Origin: Rostratula benghalensis
Taxonomy: Eukaryota > Chordata > Aves > Charadriiformes > Rostratulidae
Length of the DNA: 64,000 nt
Assembly: GCA_013399305.1 (NCBI GenBank)
Contig: VXAI01000638.1
Span: 1 to 64,000 of the forward strand
Reading direction: 5' to 3'
The notes beneath the pieces are model-generated. The model searched no databases and had not been told where the DNA came from. It worked only from the letters and a program-made list of their open reading frames with translations. Positions within the stretch are counted from its first letter, which is position 1, and the number at the start of each line of letters is the position of its first letter. The position numbers were made by a program, and so were the translations under genes. Of this stretch, positions 21,501 to 33,712 are shown one piece after another.

Positions 21501-23781
21501 TTTGGTCAGAAATTAATATATTCTTTTTTATTATTATTTTTTTTAATAGGATTAAAAAGCTTTGTTCATTGTTGTAGGCTGCCTGCGTTATAAGTACATT
21601 TCTCTGCTTCTGGACATTCCTTGCAGAGGAACAAGAAAAGTACATCACTGAGCAATCAGCTTCATGATTGCGTGGGGAGGGGAGCTGAGAAACAGAATTT
21701 AGAAGCCGATAAAGCCTTGTCCTGTCCTTTCCCATTCAAAAGATGTGCAGATATTTATTAATAAAAAATTAGAGAAATTAACAGTGAGGCAAGGAAAAAT
21801 GGCTACACGTAGGCTCATAAGACAGGACTCTGTCACTGTGAGCACTAAGGGACTTTCTGGGCAGCCTGTTAATCAGCTTCCCTCCGTGACTTTTTCCACA
21901 TTGCATCCTGTGTTGACACTGACTCCAGAAGAGAACGGCGTCTGACCACTTCTTCTTTCAAGTGTGCTTTAATCTAGAAGCCAGTTTTTACTTAGTGAGT
22001 CAATCCTGTGTGTTTAACACCCACTCTTCCATTCCTTTTCTGGGGAGGCAAAGTGTTCTACTGCTCTCACCCCTATCCTTCCTGCCTCCCCCTCTTATTG
22101 CCCCCATATCATGCCCCTTCTACACGGGCATTTCTGTTATAGGAAGAAAGAGGTAGAAGGTGACTCTTTCCAGCTCATTTTACACTCAGTGCTGTACAGC
22201 TGTTATTTAGATGATAACATGGAAGTTTTCAGAGTCTTTCCAGGTTCAGGGGAGTGAGTACACAGTGAGAAAGTGTTGGGCTTACAGGACCAGACTGGTA
22301 TGTTGTTGTGGGACAGCGAGGCACATCCACAGGGGGTGACAATGTCTCTACATCACAGCGTTGTGAGCTGGGTATCGCAGTTCTGAATGAAGGAAGATGC
22401 GGCAGTTCCAATACGTCATTAAAAAAACCCTAATCTCTCTTGACATCTGCAGTGAGATGTGTTTATCTCAATGTATGGCTGGCGGAAAAAACCTGACTCC
22501 CTTTGCTCTGGGACCTGAGGAGTGTGAGCAATCAGAGACAGCGGGGGAAAAAGAGACAGGAGAGGCAGGAAAAGAGCACAGTTGCACGGGGCCAGGTGTA
22601 CAATAGGTGTGAGCTTTAATGTAAGCTTTCCTCCCCTACCCAGCCCTGTGAATGTTGTCTTTCCGATTATTAACCCACTGATGCTGTAACCACCAGGTTT
22701 CCTTTGCATCCTGTTGAACAGGGCACAGAGAAGGCCATTTTTTCCCCCGCCGCTTTTTCTGGACCTGTTCTGAGGATGCATTTGGGTTGCCCTGGGGCTT
22801 CATTCCTGCTGACTGTTCTGGTGTCACTGTGGTGATAACCAAAGAAAAAGTTATTTTGGACTCACAAGGACATTTACACAACTGGGTAATTATTTTTAAG
22901 AGAAGGACTGTGGAAAGAAACCTCCAGACGTGGCAGCCTTGTGAGGCTCATTACCTTATAATTAGCTAAATATCTCCTCTAAGAGGTTTGTTTTTCCTAT
23001 AAAGCTTATTCTGAGTGCCTTTTAATGCTTGTTATGAATTATTCTGCCAGCTGAAGCATTTGCAGAGCTGCTGTCCCTGACAGCTGGTGGCAATGGGTTT
23101 TTGAAAAGTCACAGAACAGCTTTAATGTTTAGAAGAAACTGGCCAAAAATTTTAAGTAATCAGCAGCAGCTAAGAACAACATAGACGTTTATTCTCTGAG
23201 GGACGCATCCACTGCAATTCATCTTTCTCCTCTAGAAACCACGTTCTGAACTGTTTGCTCTCTCTCCAGATAGCAAAAGGATTTTTTAGGCACTTCACCC
23301 AGAAGCTGTAGCTAATCTGCCTGAAAAAGACAAAATAATAGGTTTAAAACACTGTTAGAGGGAGATTGAGAAATGGGCTCACCTCAAAGGATGTTCTGGT
23401 CCTCTCCAGACAACCTTCATGCCAGAAGTTTTTTTCTCTGGCAACAAATCTGTTTCCAGCTGTGTTGTCTTGGGAGTTTGGTGCGGGGTTTCTTGGGCTC
23501 AGATCTGTCCCCTGTGCCAGGGGCCAACAGAAATGCAAACCTGATCTGGTCCCCGGGTAAGGGAAAGCACACTCTGCTGCTGTTCCTGTCGCTCCAAGAG
23601 AGGTGGCCACCTGACATTCTCCACTCCCAAATTGCTACGGGCAGCTATTGCTCTTCAGCTTTCATTTCTGAACATTTGTTGCTTCGTTGCACGAGCTTTT
23701 GGGCTTCCTTTCCCTTACAGTGTTTGCTATGGGTTGACATCTAGCTTTGAAGAGAGGTTAGATGGCTAAAGGAGGCAGGGG

Positions 23782-23785
<4 letters not shown>

Positions 23786-23815
<30 letters not shown>
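23786..23815. repeat. Poly(A) run of about 30
   Basis: Uninterrupted A-run followed by GAAAAAGAAAAA. No retrocopied gene body is recognisable upstream, so it is treated as a simple repeat. Confidence 0.95.
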
Positions 23816-23817
<2 letters not shown>

Positions 23818-26732
23818 AAAAGAAAAACCTTAGAAAGGGAAACGCAAGCAAACTGTCAAACTTCAGTCACTTCAACGACACCTGAATAAAATGCTAAAAT
23901 GAACATCAGTAGAGAAGAATGTAAATGTTTTTACAGAGACCTCTGGGTTTGGCTTTCTCATAACTCAGTATTTTAGTAACAATTAGAATTTTATCATTTT
24001 ATACAGAAACATCTGGTCTTCCATCTGCCAAAGCAATAAGGAGAGTTCTTACTCTGGGATGGATAGCAATTTAGCATCTACACACACATAATTAGAGGAT
24101 ATATCTGTTCTATGCTCTGCGTTTAAGAAGTGATCAAACAGAATTGTCATTTAAAGTAGGAAGAGGCTTAAACGGGTCCTTAACTCTTTAACTTATCATG
24201 TCAGGACATAATTATCTGGCATTTGAACTTGCGCCTGAATCTCAGAGATGGTCCTAGACCTCCACCACGGGGCAGGACCTGGATTTCTGAACAGCTCTCA
24301 GCTTTGGAATCCCACATCTCCTGTGCCTGCTTTTCCGTCTCTCGCCCAAGAGCTCGTCAGTGCTCCTCTCTAACGAGTATTTGATTCTCTCCCTTTTCTC
24401 TAATCAGATGCATGTTGGGAAGCGGGAAAGTTTTACAGTAAGTTGTGAGTTGCCTCTCTGATACTATAAAAGAAGGGGGTTTTTTATTTCTGTCAGCTCA
24501 CGGTTCTTCCAACTACTTTTTTCTTTCCTTTTTTTTTTTTTTTTTTTTTTGCATTGATCTTCTTTTATCCAAATTAATAACATTCTTGTGGGCAGCTTGT
24601 TTCCTCCCAGTGTTTTTTTTTTTTAAAAAAAAAGAAGACCGGAGGAGGGTCAGTCAATTTTCGAGCATATGGATGGCTGGGCTTGTGCCTCCAGGCAGGC
24701 TGCTGGGATTTGTCTCCCAGCAAAGAGAGAGGTGGCAAACCCGGCAGGGCTCTGACACAGGGGGAGCGGGCAGTCCATGCTCATGAGAATGTCAGTGCCA
24801 TCCAAAGGTGGGATGGAGAGGTGCCAGAAAGAACATGCAGGCTCTTAGGCAGGACAGCGAGGCACAGGAATTCGGCAGCACTGCACTGAGAAAGGCTTCT
24901 CACAGCACATGCAGGGCAGGGAGAAGTATAGAGAGAGGCAGTTTCAAGGGATGACACAGAAAGTGGAGGAGTGAACACAGGCTCCTGTACATCAGGAAAA
25001 GAGGGCACGCAGGAGTAAGGATAGGCCAGATTGTTTAAATCTTAATGAAAGCAAGACACTAGTACTTAAAATCCTGTGAGCACTGAAAGAATTCTTTTAA
25101 ATTAAAATTAAGAGAATTGAGGAAATGAAAATTCAGGAAATGAAACCGTAAGCAAGCCTGCAGATACGGATGCCAGCGCTTTGTTTAGAATGATTTATCC
25201 ACCGGGGAGTAGGTTGTTGGAGCCCTGTGTCCTCAAATAAAAATAAAAAGGACCAAAGTTTTCCATCGTTATCTGGGGAGCGAGAGCAACAATGAGGGCA
25301 AGAACAGAGAGGAAAACCTTCTGCAAGGCATGCTGCTTCTGCACAATTGTGAGAAGTCTGAGAAATAACGTCAGAGAACATGCCTTACACACGAATATTG
25401 ACTGAGAGCTACAGGAAGCCTGGTCAATCTCCAAAAGGGAAACAGCAAAAAAGGAGGAAGCTGAATTAAACATAGCAAAAAAAAAAAAAAAAAAAAAAGG
25501 ATATCTTAGAAGAGTTAAATCTCTACAGGCTTGATGGGGACTGTTTGACAACAAATAGAGGTGCACAAACACCCCCTCTGGTGCTGGATCCAAGGAAGAA
25601 ATACAGAAACAGGGAACGGAGACCAAAAAAGACTCAACTGAGTGTGAAAGGAAAGGAGTTCAGCTGAAGAACAGCACGTGGAAGGGTGGATGGTGTGCTA
25701 GGCTAGAAAGAATTGGATCTAGAAGAGAAACGTGTTTGAAACACACAATGGGGATCGGTGTAAGCCAGAAACACAAACGTGGTACAAAGGCACAACTGAA
25801 TTATTCCAGTTTTAAATGGTGACAAGGCACGCGATGTTCAGTGCTTCACCAGTTGGGAGTCCTGTCTTGTGACAAATTTTGTCTCTTTGTTGGAAATAAA
25901 TCCAAACAGAAGAAAAAGAATGAAGTTAAAGGAAAATTAGGGGAGGAAGGGAAAAATCTCTAGATATTGTAAATGGCTTTTCCTTTACAATGTCTTAAAA
26001 CTTTTGCTGTACAAAATACACTGAATCATAGAAGCAGAAACTAGCATTTAAAAGAGAGATGACTTTACTGAATGTATCATTATTTGCTGATACGTGGAAT
26101 AATGAAAATGTTAAGGTTTTCCTTGAGTTGTGCTCAATCTCTCCAAACACTCAATCTCTTTCAGCCACATTTCAGTTAGCCCTAGCAATGAAAGATTTTT
26201 CTCTTAGACTGCCTTTGCTATTTGTCAAGCATTGATTATGGATGTCCCAAGCTGCTGCTTGTCAGCAGCAATGCAAAATCAGTTCTATCTACTGAATTAT
26301 CAGTATAGGAGGAGAAAACAAACAAAGAAAAAAAAGTAGAGATGGATGTTTGGTTGCTTTCAAACTACTTTTGGTTAATAAATTCTGTTTGGAGGGCACG
26401 ATGTGCTGATACTTGGGTTTAATTATACGTTGCTCTATCTGGAGGCGGTGGCATTATAAAAGATGCAAGAAAGAGTCTCTGCTTTAGTCTCCAACTTGTT
26501 AGTTTTTGAGTTTTACCCTTGTAAAAAAGTGATGCTGGGGATGCCTGCGGGGTTCTGTGGCCCACGTGCTGTGAATGGTGGCCCACACTCAAGCTGCTGA
26601 GAAATCTGTGGGGTGACACCCACCTGCCTTTGGACAGTTGCTCTGTGACACGGGGGCTCTGTGACAGTGCTGGGGGCAGTGGGACATGCTGGCAAGCCAA
26701 GGAAGGCAAAAATCACTGAAATGCAATACAGA

Positions 26733-26990
26733 TCATAGGTCCATAGGCCCAGGATGGAAGGGACCTCCAAAGCTCATCTGGTCTGTCCTCCTCACAGTCA
26801 GCAGGGACACCCCCAACCAGACCAGGTTGCCCAGGACCTCATTGAGCCTCCCCTTAAATATTTAGAGGGAAGGGGCCTCAACCACCTCCCTGGGCAACCT
26901 GTTCCGGTGGTCCACCACCCTCATAGTAAAGAATCTATCTTTACCATCTTAGGTAGGTAAAGAACCCACCTAATATCACCTAAACCTCAA
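26733..26990 (-). mobile_element. CR1 LINE, 3' fragment
   Basis: On the + strand the reverse complement of the CR1 tail is read: CATAGGTCCATAGGCCCAGG, GATGGAAGGGACCTCCAAAG, then ACCAGACCAGGTTGCCCAGG and GGGGCCTCAACCACCTCCCT. It is closely similar to the 3' end of the 4,057-5,283 copy, suggesting the same subfamily. Confidence 0.9.
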
Positions 26991-27118
26991 GTCACTGATT
27001 TCTATGTCAGGTATCTCGTGTTGGGTGGTGGAGCAGGGTACTGGTGGTGGAGCAGGCTACAGCATCAAGAGGCAGTAATACAGAGTTTCGGAAAATGAAT
27101 CAGAAGCACGATTTTAAT

Positions 27119-27461
27119 TTTATTTTTGGGTTTTTTCCCAAGGCTGTAGATGGTACAATGAATCAGAACTCATTCAGTCCAGAAGGGTGAAGTTCCTGTT
27201 TTTCAGCCCCAGGCTACAACACAGTTCTTCCAATCCTCGCTCCTTACTGGCCATGTCACACCTCGCTCACGGCTTCTGCCGCTTCTCAGCAAGCACGACC
27301 TGTGTCACCTTGGCCTTTCTTGCGCTGTTGTTGTAAATGAGGATCGGCACAGAGTACGGATTCGGGATTGTAAGGGGTTCCCTTCCCCACGACTGACCGC
27401 TGCCTGCAGCGCCCTGCTTTGGCACTCCCAGCCCCAGCCGGAAGCAGGAAGTCCGCGGCAA
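27119..27461 (-). other. Unrecognised - strand open frame with poly(A) signal
   Basis: A 64-codon frame from 27,461 to a TGA at 27,267 ends in IPNPYSVPILIYNN then SARKAKVTQVVLAEKRQKP. AATAAA follows about 140 bp beyond the stop (27,124-27,119). The last 30 residues look protein-like, but I cannot assign them to a family. The frame begins inside the CpG-island promoter module, so its first residues are probably not coding. It could be the last exon of a short antisense gene driven by the same island, or chance. Confidence 0.22.
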
Positions 27462-27750
27462 CCAATCAGACGCGGGGGGGCGGGGGGGGCGTGGCTGGGC
27501 GCCGCGCGGAGGTTTAAAGGCGGTAAAAGCAGGCCCTCAGGTGGCCGGTGAAGCGGTGACAGCAGCAGCAGCAGCACCGCCAGGGAAAAGAACTGAGGTT
27601 AAACCTGAGGTTAAACCTGAGGTGAGGGTCGGACGGCGCTGTACAGGAGGGGTTTCCGAGCTCAGGGAGCCCCCTCACTCCCAGCCCCAGCCGGAAGCAG
27701 GAAGTCCCCGGCAACCAATCAGGCGCGGAGGGGGGCGTGGCCAGGAGCGT
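27424..27750 (+). promoter_or_regulatory. CpG-island promoter with a duplicated CCAAT/ETS/GC-box module
   Basis: GC- and CpG-rich compared with everything around it. A module of about 60 bp occurs twice, from 27,424 and again from 27,677, nearly identical. Each copy has CCGGAAG and AGGAAGT (ETS-type sites), CCAAT (27,462-27,466 and 27,715-27,719) and a G-rich GC-box run ending GCGTGG. Between them lie a TTTAAAG element near 27,512 and a probable first exon. The likely target is GPR68, 5 kb downstream on the same strand, but CpG islands often fire both ways. Confidence 0.75.
27530..27621 (+). other. GPR68: Probable noncoding first exon (GPR68 5' UTR)
   Basis: Downstream of the first promoter module the sequence runs through a CAG repeat (CAGCAGCAGCAGCAGC) and a 12-bp tandem repeat of CTGAGGTTAAAC. 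It ends at a strong donor, CTGAG|GTGAGG, at 27,621/27,622. No good initiation codon with a long frame is present, fitting a 5' UTR exon spliced to the GPR68 coding exon. The transcription start is inferred, not seen. Confidence 0.4.
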
Positions 27751-30700
27751 TGAGGTGTTTGCCCTCCATGGGGTCGTCCTTAGGCCAAACCGGGCCTGAC
27801 TCAGTCTTGGGCTTTGCTCTTCTCCTGACAGCGCATCCCAGAGGATCCACGCACCTCTGTAGAGCCTTACAGAAGTAGACAGGATGGAGGGGTAACAGCT
27901 ACAGTCTGCTGAGACCTCCCCAGCGTGATAACGTGTGTGTGGTGGTGGTCATTAACGGGGTATAGTTGACTTCAGTCCACTGTGTGGCTCCTGGAGCCCC
28001 AACGGCCTTCCTGGTGTTCTACCCTGAAACAGGACATGCTTTTTTACTGACTTCTCACGTCACACGGAACACAGTCTGTCGTGCACAGCAGCTTGCATAT
28101 TGGGGAAGAAAGAGGCTGGATACTCAGTGCTCTAATTAACATGACAAATGTGAACCTAAGACCTCTTGGGTTATTCAGGGGGGTTTTTTTATTTTTTTTT
28201 CTGAAATACTGACATTTTCCAGGTGTCCAAAGTTCAGTAAGTTGTCCCTGTGACCACTCCCAGTGTAGCCCACAGAGTACTGTCTTACTGCAAGTTACTG
28301 GCGTGTGGTACCCTTGCTCTCAGAAGTGCTCAGCTGCTTGCTTTCTAGGTGGCTTCCTGCTTAACTGAGACTGTTTGACTTAGGAAGTGGGTTAAATAAA
28401 GAACATTTAGGCTTGTGATCCACCGTGATTCATCTGTTCCTTACAGAGCTTCATCATCTGCAGACCAGGGCACTTGTAAGTTTAAGCTACATTACTATGT
28501 CATTACTGACGGGAAATGAACATTGGATCTAGATTTAGAGGTCATGAAACTGTTTGAATTAATTACGTGGCTAATACACACAGGCTGTCTAGCTGCATTA
28601 CGTTCATCTGCCCACACTGCTGGTGTTGGGCTGTACAGGTCAAATTTCTCAGCTTAAGGTGATGTCCAATCGACTGCTTTCAACAGATGGCATCTGACAT
28701 TTTTGCAATGAAATGCTTAGTGGAACTAGTTTACTTCAAACTTTGGAGAAATTTAGTAAGCAGAAATGAAGAAGTTGGGAGAAATTCCCAAGATACCAAA
28801 GTTTGAGTGAGTGGAGTGATTTACCCAATGCTGTGAATAATTGCATGTCCGTGACAGGGAAAATTGGACCTCAGTGACTAATTAGTCTTTTGTTTATGTG
28901 GGTTCTGAAAAAATGTTGCTGGCTTCCTTCTTTGACAATAGGTTTATAAGTGGAGTCATAAAATAATGAGAAAAGTAAAGCTATCTGTAATTTACGGCAT
29001 AGTTTTATGGTTTTCTCCCACTGGAAGAGATACACAGAATAAAAATTACTGTACACAGAGATTCATGTTGGAAGGGTCCACTCACAAGTTAACAAACACC
29101 AAATGGGTTGTGTATAGGTCTAAATTAAATGTCAGAAAAGAGAAGAACCCGTTGCTGAACATGAAAGCTGACTCTCTTAAACCAAGGAAAAGTGAAGTTC
29201 TCTGAAGTCCAGGGATCCTTGGCTTTATTTTTTTTCCATCTAGGAACAAGGGAATGGCTTAGAGCTTAAGTAGATGGTGAGAATCTTCTAATTCTTTTCC
29301 AAGACCTAGTCTGAGATGGGCATTATATACAAGGGAACTATTGCCTGTCAATGTCTGCAGGCTGGTGATACTGAAGGTGTTACATAGGCTGTGCTCTGAA
29401 AAATCAGCCAGCTGTGCTACTTCCATATTAAAGCTGTCCAAAAGGAATGCCTGTGCGTTCCCATTCGTAACTGCCTTTGGCTTTATCATTATCTGCACTC
29501 CAGATGTTGTCTGTACAGAGACTTTTTTTTCATTTTTCTTCTCCTCCCGTCCAGATGAGGTCAGTAAGTGATGGGGGAGCAATCTGTCCCTTCTCTCCCG
29601 TACCCTGCATCACCTTTCCTGCAGTTTCCACTTTTCCAGAGAGCTCCTAAGGTGTGGTGTACTACATTTTTAATAGCAGGGTGGGCTCTTCCACACCCAT
29701 TTGTTTAACGCTGCTGTTGCAGTACTTTGATCCCAGGTCTGTTGAAAAAGCATCGTTTCACTTCCTGGCCCGGGCAGAGTTGTGTTTATTACAGCTGGTG
29801 CTGGGGGGAAAGGTGACCTGCCTTTATGTTTCCCATTTGGCTACTAAATTTGGCCTCTAGCCAGGCACACAAGGCCAGAAGGCACAAAGGTGTCCCAGAG
29901 CCCAGGCTGAAAGGAGGGAAGGATTTGCTGGCTCACTGCTGCAGCTGACCAGAAGAGCAGTGTAAGGCAGGTATTGCACAAGCAAGAATCTGGACCTTTT
30001 TTTTTTTTTTTTTTTTTTTTTTAATCCCCATTTTTGATATTGAGAAGGGTTTGTTGGCACGAGGCAGAGAGGTTCACAGCAGCCTTCTCTTCCTGCCCCC
30101 TGAGACAGCCCCCTCCAGCACTTCCTCCGGGGGCAGGAATTGTTGCTGTAACCATAACATTCTGCATTCTGGCAAGGCAGACTTTTAAGCTAAAATCAGA
30201 AATTATTTTTGCAACCATGTTCTCTGTGACATAAGCATAATTTAATAAAAAGATGTTGAGTTCTTAGAGGAAAAGAAACATTTCCAAGAAGCAGGACAAC
30301 CGTAGAGTACGTCTGCTTTTTCTCATGCTGGGATCCACAGTGATTCACCAGGTAACACCACCTGAAACCCAGCACCATTGAACTCTGCTACACCTATAAA
30401 GACAGCTCTGGCTTTTCAAAATTGTCAGCAGCTTTTTGAATTACTATTTGTCCTCATCAACAGGAGCTGGACACTGACTGGACACTTTGAGTTGGCGGAT
30501 TAGATGATAGATCTGAGATTTTTCAGCATTTTAGACTGTAACTGCGTGTGCCCATCACCCTGTGCCAGCAAATTCTTCCATGTAAAAGTCACCAAATTAT
30601 TATACACAAATGAAATGGTACCAAATACATACTCAGATACAATTGTACTTGCTCTGGACTGGAGAAGAAGGGGTGGGGTAAGTATCTTATCAAACCTGCC

Positions 30701-32638
30701 CTGGCAAAGATTCTGTGCCCTTTCCTTGCGGATTGTGGAGCCGGGTCTTCTGTAGAGAGACCTCTAGATTTTCTACCTCCTGTAGAAAATCTGTGTGATG
30801 GTTATGAAGCCACTGAGAAAGGTGTAGTGTACTGGATGGTGTTACAGGAGAGCTGATGGCCCCTGAGTAACAGTCCTTTGGGAGATTAGTTTGTAACTTT
30901 AGCCATTTCCATGGGAAGGTTATGGCAGTCTCTTGGAGTGGGCTTCAAAAGGAACAGTTTTTGATGGGGCCCCTTAAGCAGCATTTCTCATGCTGTACTT
31001 GATTTATCTGTAATGTCACCCAAAGTGGAGGAGGTGAGTCTCTGAACCCAAACAAGCTGCCTGAGAACATGAGGAGGAGAGCAGAGCTTGTGCTGTGCAA
31101 TGCAAGTTGTGTGGGATAATGAATTTAGAAATTTTGGGAGGGATGAGCTTACCTTCAGTTATGAAACAACAGGCCTATGAAACTTACCTGACATCCCCAA
31201 GAATAATTCCACCAAACCCAGGCCTGATGTTCTGTCTGTTGGGAAGAAAAAGAGGAAAAGCGAAGGCATTAAAAACATGTTCTAATTCTTAAATATTTAG
31301 ATGAGTCCTTGAGATTGCGGTGATTTCTATGGGACTGGCTGAAACTAAACACTGGAAATCTTTTCAGTTGTGGTCGCTCATTTCACCCAGGCAATTTTTT
31401 TCTTTTCACTTTTCACAGGAGTAAAGCCCACCATTTGACAGTAACATCCCTAAAATGCTGAAGCTGACAGTAATTTCACTGTAGCACGGTCATGTTTTCA
31501 TAAGGGCTGACTTGGAAAAAATTGTATGTTTGTAGACAGGACAGAAAACGATGACAAAAATACAAATCAGGATAGTAAATAGGAAAAAGCAAACAAGGCC
31601 TTATCTTTGTCCCTGGACAGTGCTGTCTCCTTTTGAGTCCGTATTAACTGAAGCTGTAGGAAGAGAACATCCCAAAGTATGTGCTACAATCGTCTGTTTT
31701 GTGGGAAAAGACAGAAAGAAATACAGTCTTGTTGTTGTGCATCATCAGGTAAAACAGACGTCCCCTTCAGAGCAGGCACACTTTGCAATTTTATTCATAT
31801 TCAGTGAAGATGAAAAGGAAAGATACAAATGTATAGATGGGAACTATAAATGAGTGGTTTTGAGAGTCAACGGCAAATAAGGGATCTGTACATCTCCTGT
31901 AGGACTGAGGCCATGGGTGGACATTGTGCAGATACTTACAGTGTCCTTCCAACAGAGAAAGACAGCGTGCTCTCAGGATTGTGTTTACACGTAAATGTAA
32001 GAAAAATTGCTAAAAATTCTGTATTTTTCTTTTCATCCTGACAGGCTGAACTGCATATTCCATGGTATCTTGTTTCTAAAGGGAAATTTAAGAAATTCAA
32101 AAATAAGAAATTAAAAATCAACCATTTTGTGCACCCTTCATCCTCTAAAGAATTCTGAGTGGAACTGCTGTTTTGCCAGAGATGTTTTTCCCCTGGTGAA
32201 CAAATCAGATGATGGCTTTTGTGCCTCATCTGCCAAAGAGAAATGGTACTTCTTCACCTTGTAGATACTTGCAAAGTTAAAGCAACAAAGATTTGCAATT
32301 TCCTTCTTGGACATAAAATTTTCTGGTACTTTTCTGGTAAGTACTAGGACTTAGTCACATAAATCGTGATTTCCCAGAGAGGCTTTATCTTCTATCAAGG
32401 TCTGCAAGAGAACTTCAGGCTAGGGAAAGGCAGGTAATTGAAACCTGTGTGATGCATTTGAGAATTTTATCCCTTCTGAAGATTTTCATGTGTTTTACCT
32501 TCAGGTTATTGACATCCTGCAGCAAGTCATCACTACAGGTCTGTGGAGGAAGTAAGCAATACATGAAACTGGATGCAATTAAATTTTCTATCTGTTTATT
32601 TGGGACCTTGATGAATGATACACGGGGAGAAGTAGAAG
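27751..32638. other. Presumed GPR68 intron and 5' flank
   Basis: No coding exon is recognised. A T-run of about 26 lies at 29,997-30,022. Possible acceptors just before the coding exon include CATCACTACAG at about 32,537, which would add about 100 nt of 5' UTR to the coding exon. Confidence 0.4.
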
Positions 32639-33712
32639 ATGGTGAATTTCACGGAGAATGTGACTGAGAAGTGCACTATTAATCATGACATCCACCAGAC
32701 ATTATCCCCCGTGGTGTACATATTTGTGTTTGCATTGGGCTTGCCCGCCAACTGCCTGTCACTCTACTACGGGTATCTACAGATCAAGGCTAAAAATGAA
32801 TTGGGTGTCTACCTCTGCAATTTGACTCTAGCAGACCTGCTCTACGTATTTTCTTTGCCCTTTTGGCTTCAGTATGTCTTGCAGCACGACAATTGGACCT
32901 ACGATGAGACGCTGTGCAAAATTTGTGGCATCCTCTTGTACGAGAACATCTATATCAGCGTGGGTTTCCTCTGCTGCATCTCCATCGACCGCTATCTCGC
33001 AGTAGTTCACCCGTTCCGGTTTCAACGGTTGCGGACAATGAAGGCTGCTGTGATCGTGAGCATCGTTATCTGGACCAAAGAAATAATGATGTGCTGCTTT
33101 GTCTTTGTGCACGGGGAGATCAGCATGGATGCTGAGAGCCACATGGTGTGCTTCGAGCATTACCCCATCAAGAAATGGGAGCACAGCGTCAATTACTATC
33201 GCTTCTCTGCTGGCTTCCTTTTCCCCTTCTTCCTGCTGGCCTTCTCTTACTGTGGGATTTTACGAGTTGTCCACAAGAGTCACGGCACTCAAAAGAAGAA
33301 GAAAATCCAAATCAAACGACTGGTTTCAAGCACTGTTTTAATTTTTTTAGTTTGCTTTGGACCCTACCACATTCTGCTTGTGGTTCGCAGCTTGTTGGAA
33401 AAAGACTGCTCATTTGCTGGGAAAATATTTAATATTTACCATTTTTCTCTCCTACTGACTACTTTTAACTGTGTTGCTGATCCAGTATTGTACTGTTTTT
33501 CCAGTGAAAGCACTTACCAGAACTTTGCCAAGATGCGAGACTCTTGCCTAACGTGTTTAGGGTGTCTGAGGACTGAGACGAAGGAATTGTATCCGCTGAG
33601 TGCTCCAGAAACTCCCAACAGAACACAGGAGGAGCAACGACCAGGGTTATTACAAATGTCACATGATAGTATTGGAATGAAGGACTCCACAACTAACATG
33701 GGCAGCCTATAG
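32639..33712 (+). CDS. GPR68: Ovarian cancer G-protein coupled receptor 1 (proton-sensing GPCR)
   Basis: A single-exon frame of 357 aa, close to the human 365. GPR68 (OGR1) is a plasma-membrane receptor activated by extracellular acid and coupling mainly to Gq. Seven hydrophobic segments lie at about 22-48, 57-80, 93-117, 136-158, 186-212, 228-252 and 265-288. DRY is at 117-119 and DPVLY at 281-285, as DPxxY in this subfamily. The family's pH-sensing histidines are all found: H16, H19, H83, H158, H168, H174, H244 and H268. Cysteines C12, C93, C171 and C257 fit the two extracellular disulfides. N-glycosylation sites NFT and NVT are at N3 and N7. HQTLSPVVY, NLTLADL, HDNW and ENIYISVGFLCCIS distinguish it from GPR4, GPR65 and GPR132. 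The ATG has a good context (GAAGATGG). The cytoplasmic tail is the most divergent part. It lies downstream of CCDC88C relics and converges on DGLUCY, as in human. Confidence 0.98.
   Translation: MVNFTENVTEKCTINHDIHQTLSPVVYIFVFALGLPANCLSLYYGYLQIKAKNELGVYLCNLTLADLLYVFSLPFWLQYVLQHDNWTYDETLCKICGILLYENIYISVGFLCCISIDRYLAVVHPFRFQRLRTMKAAVIVSIVIWTKEIMMCCFVFVHGEISMDAESHMVCFEHYPIKKWEHSVNYYRFSAGFLFPFFLLAFSYCGILRVVHKSHGTQKKKKIQIKRLVSSTVLIFLVCFGPYHILLVVRSLLEKDCSFAGKIFNIYHFSLLLTTFNCVADPVLYCFSSESTYQNFAKMRDSCLTCLGCLRTETKELYPLSAPETPNRTQEEQRPGLLQMSHDSIGMKDSTTNMGSL

Larger units (their letters stand above)
17636..26732. other. Long unassigned stretch with homopolymer tracts
   Basis: Nine kilobases without a supported gene. 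It contains a T-rich run at 20,790-20,817, a 25-bp interrupted palindrome at 21,008-21,032, an A30 run at 23,786-23,815, a T-run near 24,530-24,551, a T/A junction near 24,612-24,633 and an A-run near 25,479-25,498. One weak CCDC88C candidate lies at 18,498. Small open frames here look like chance. Confidence 0.45.

Noticed and set aside
23786..23815. Poly(A) run as evidence of a retrocopied gene
   Set aside because: No gene-like sequence or poly(A) signal is recognisable immediately upstream on either strand.
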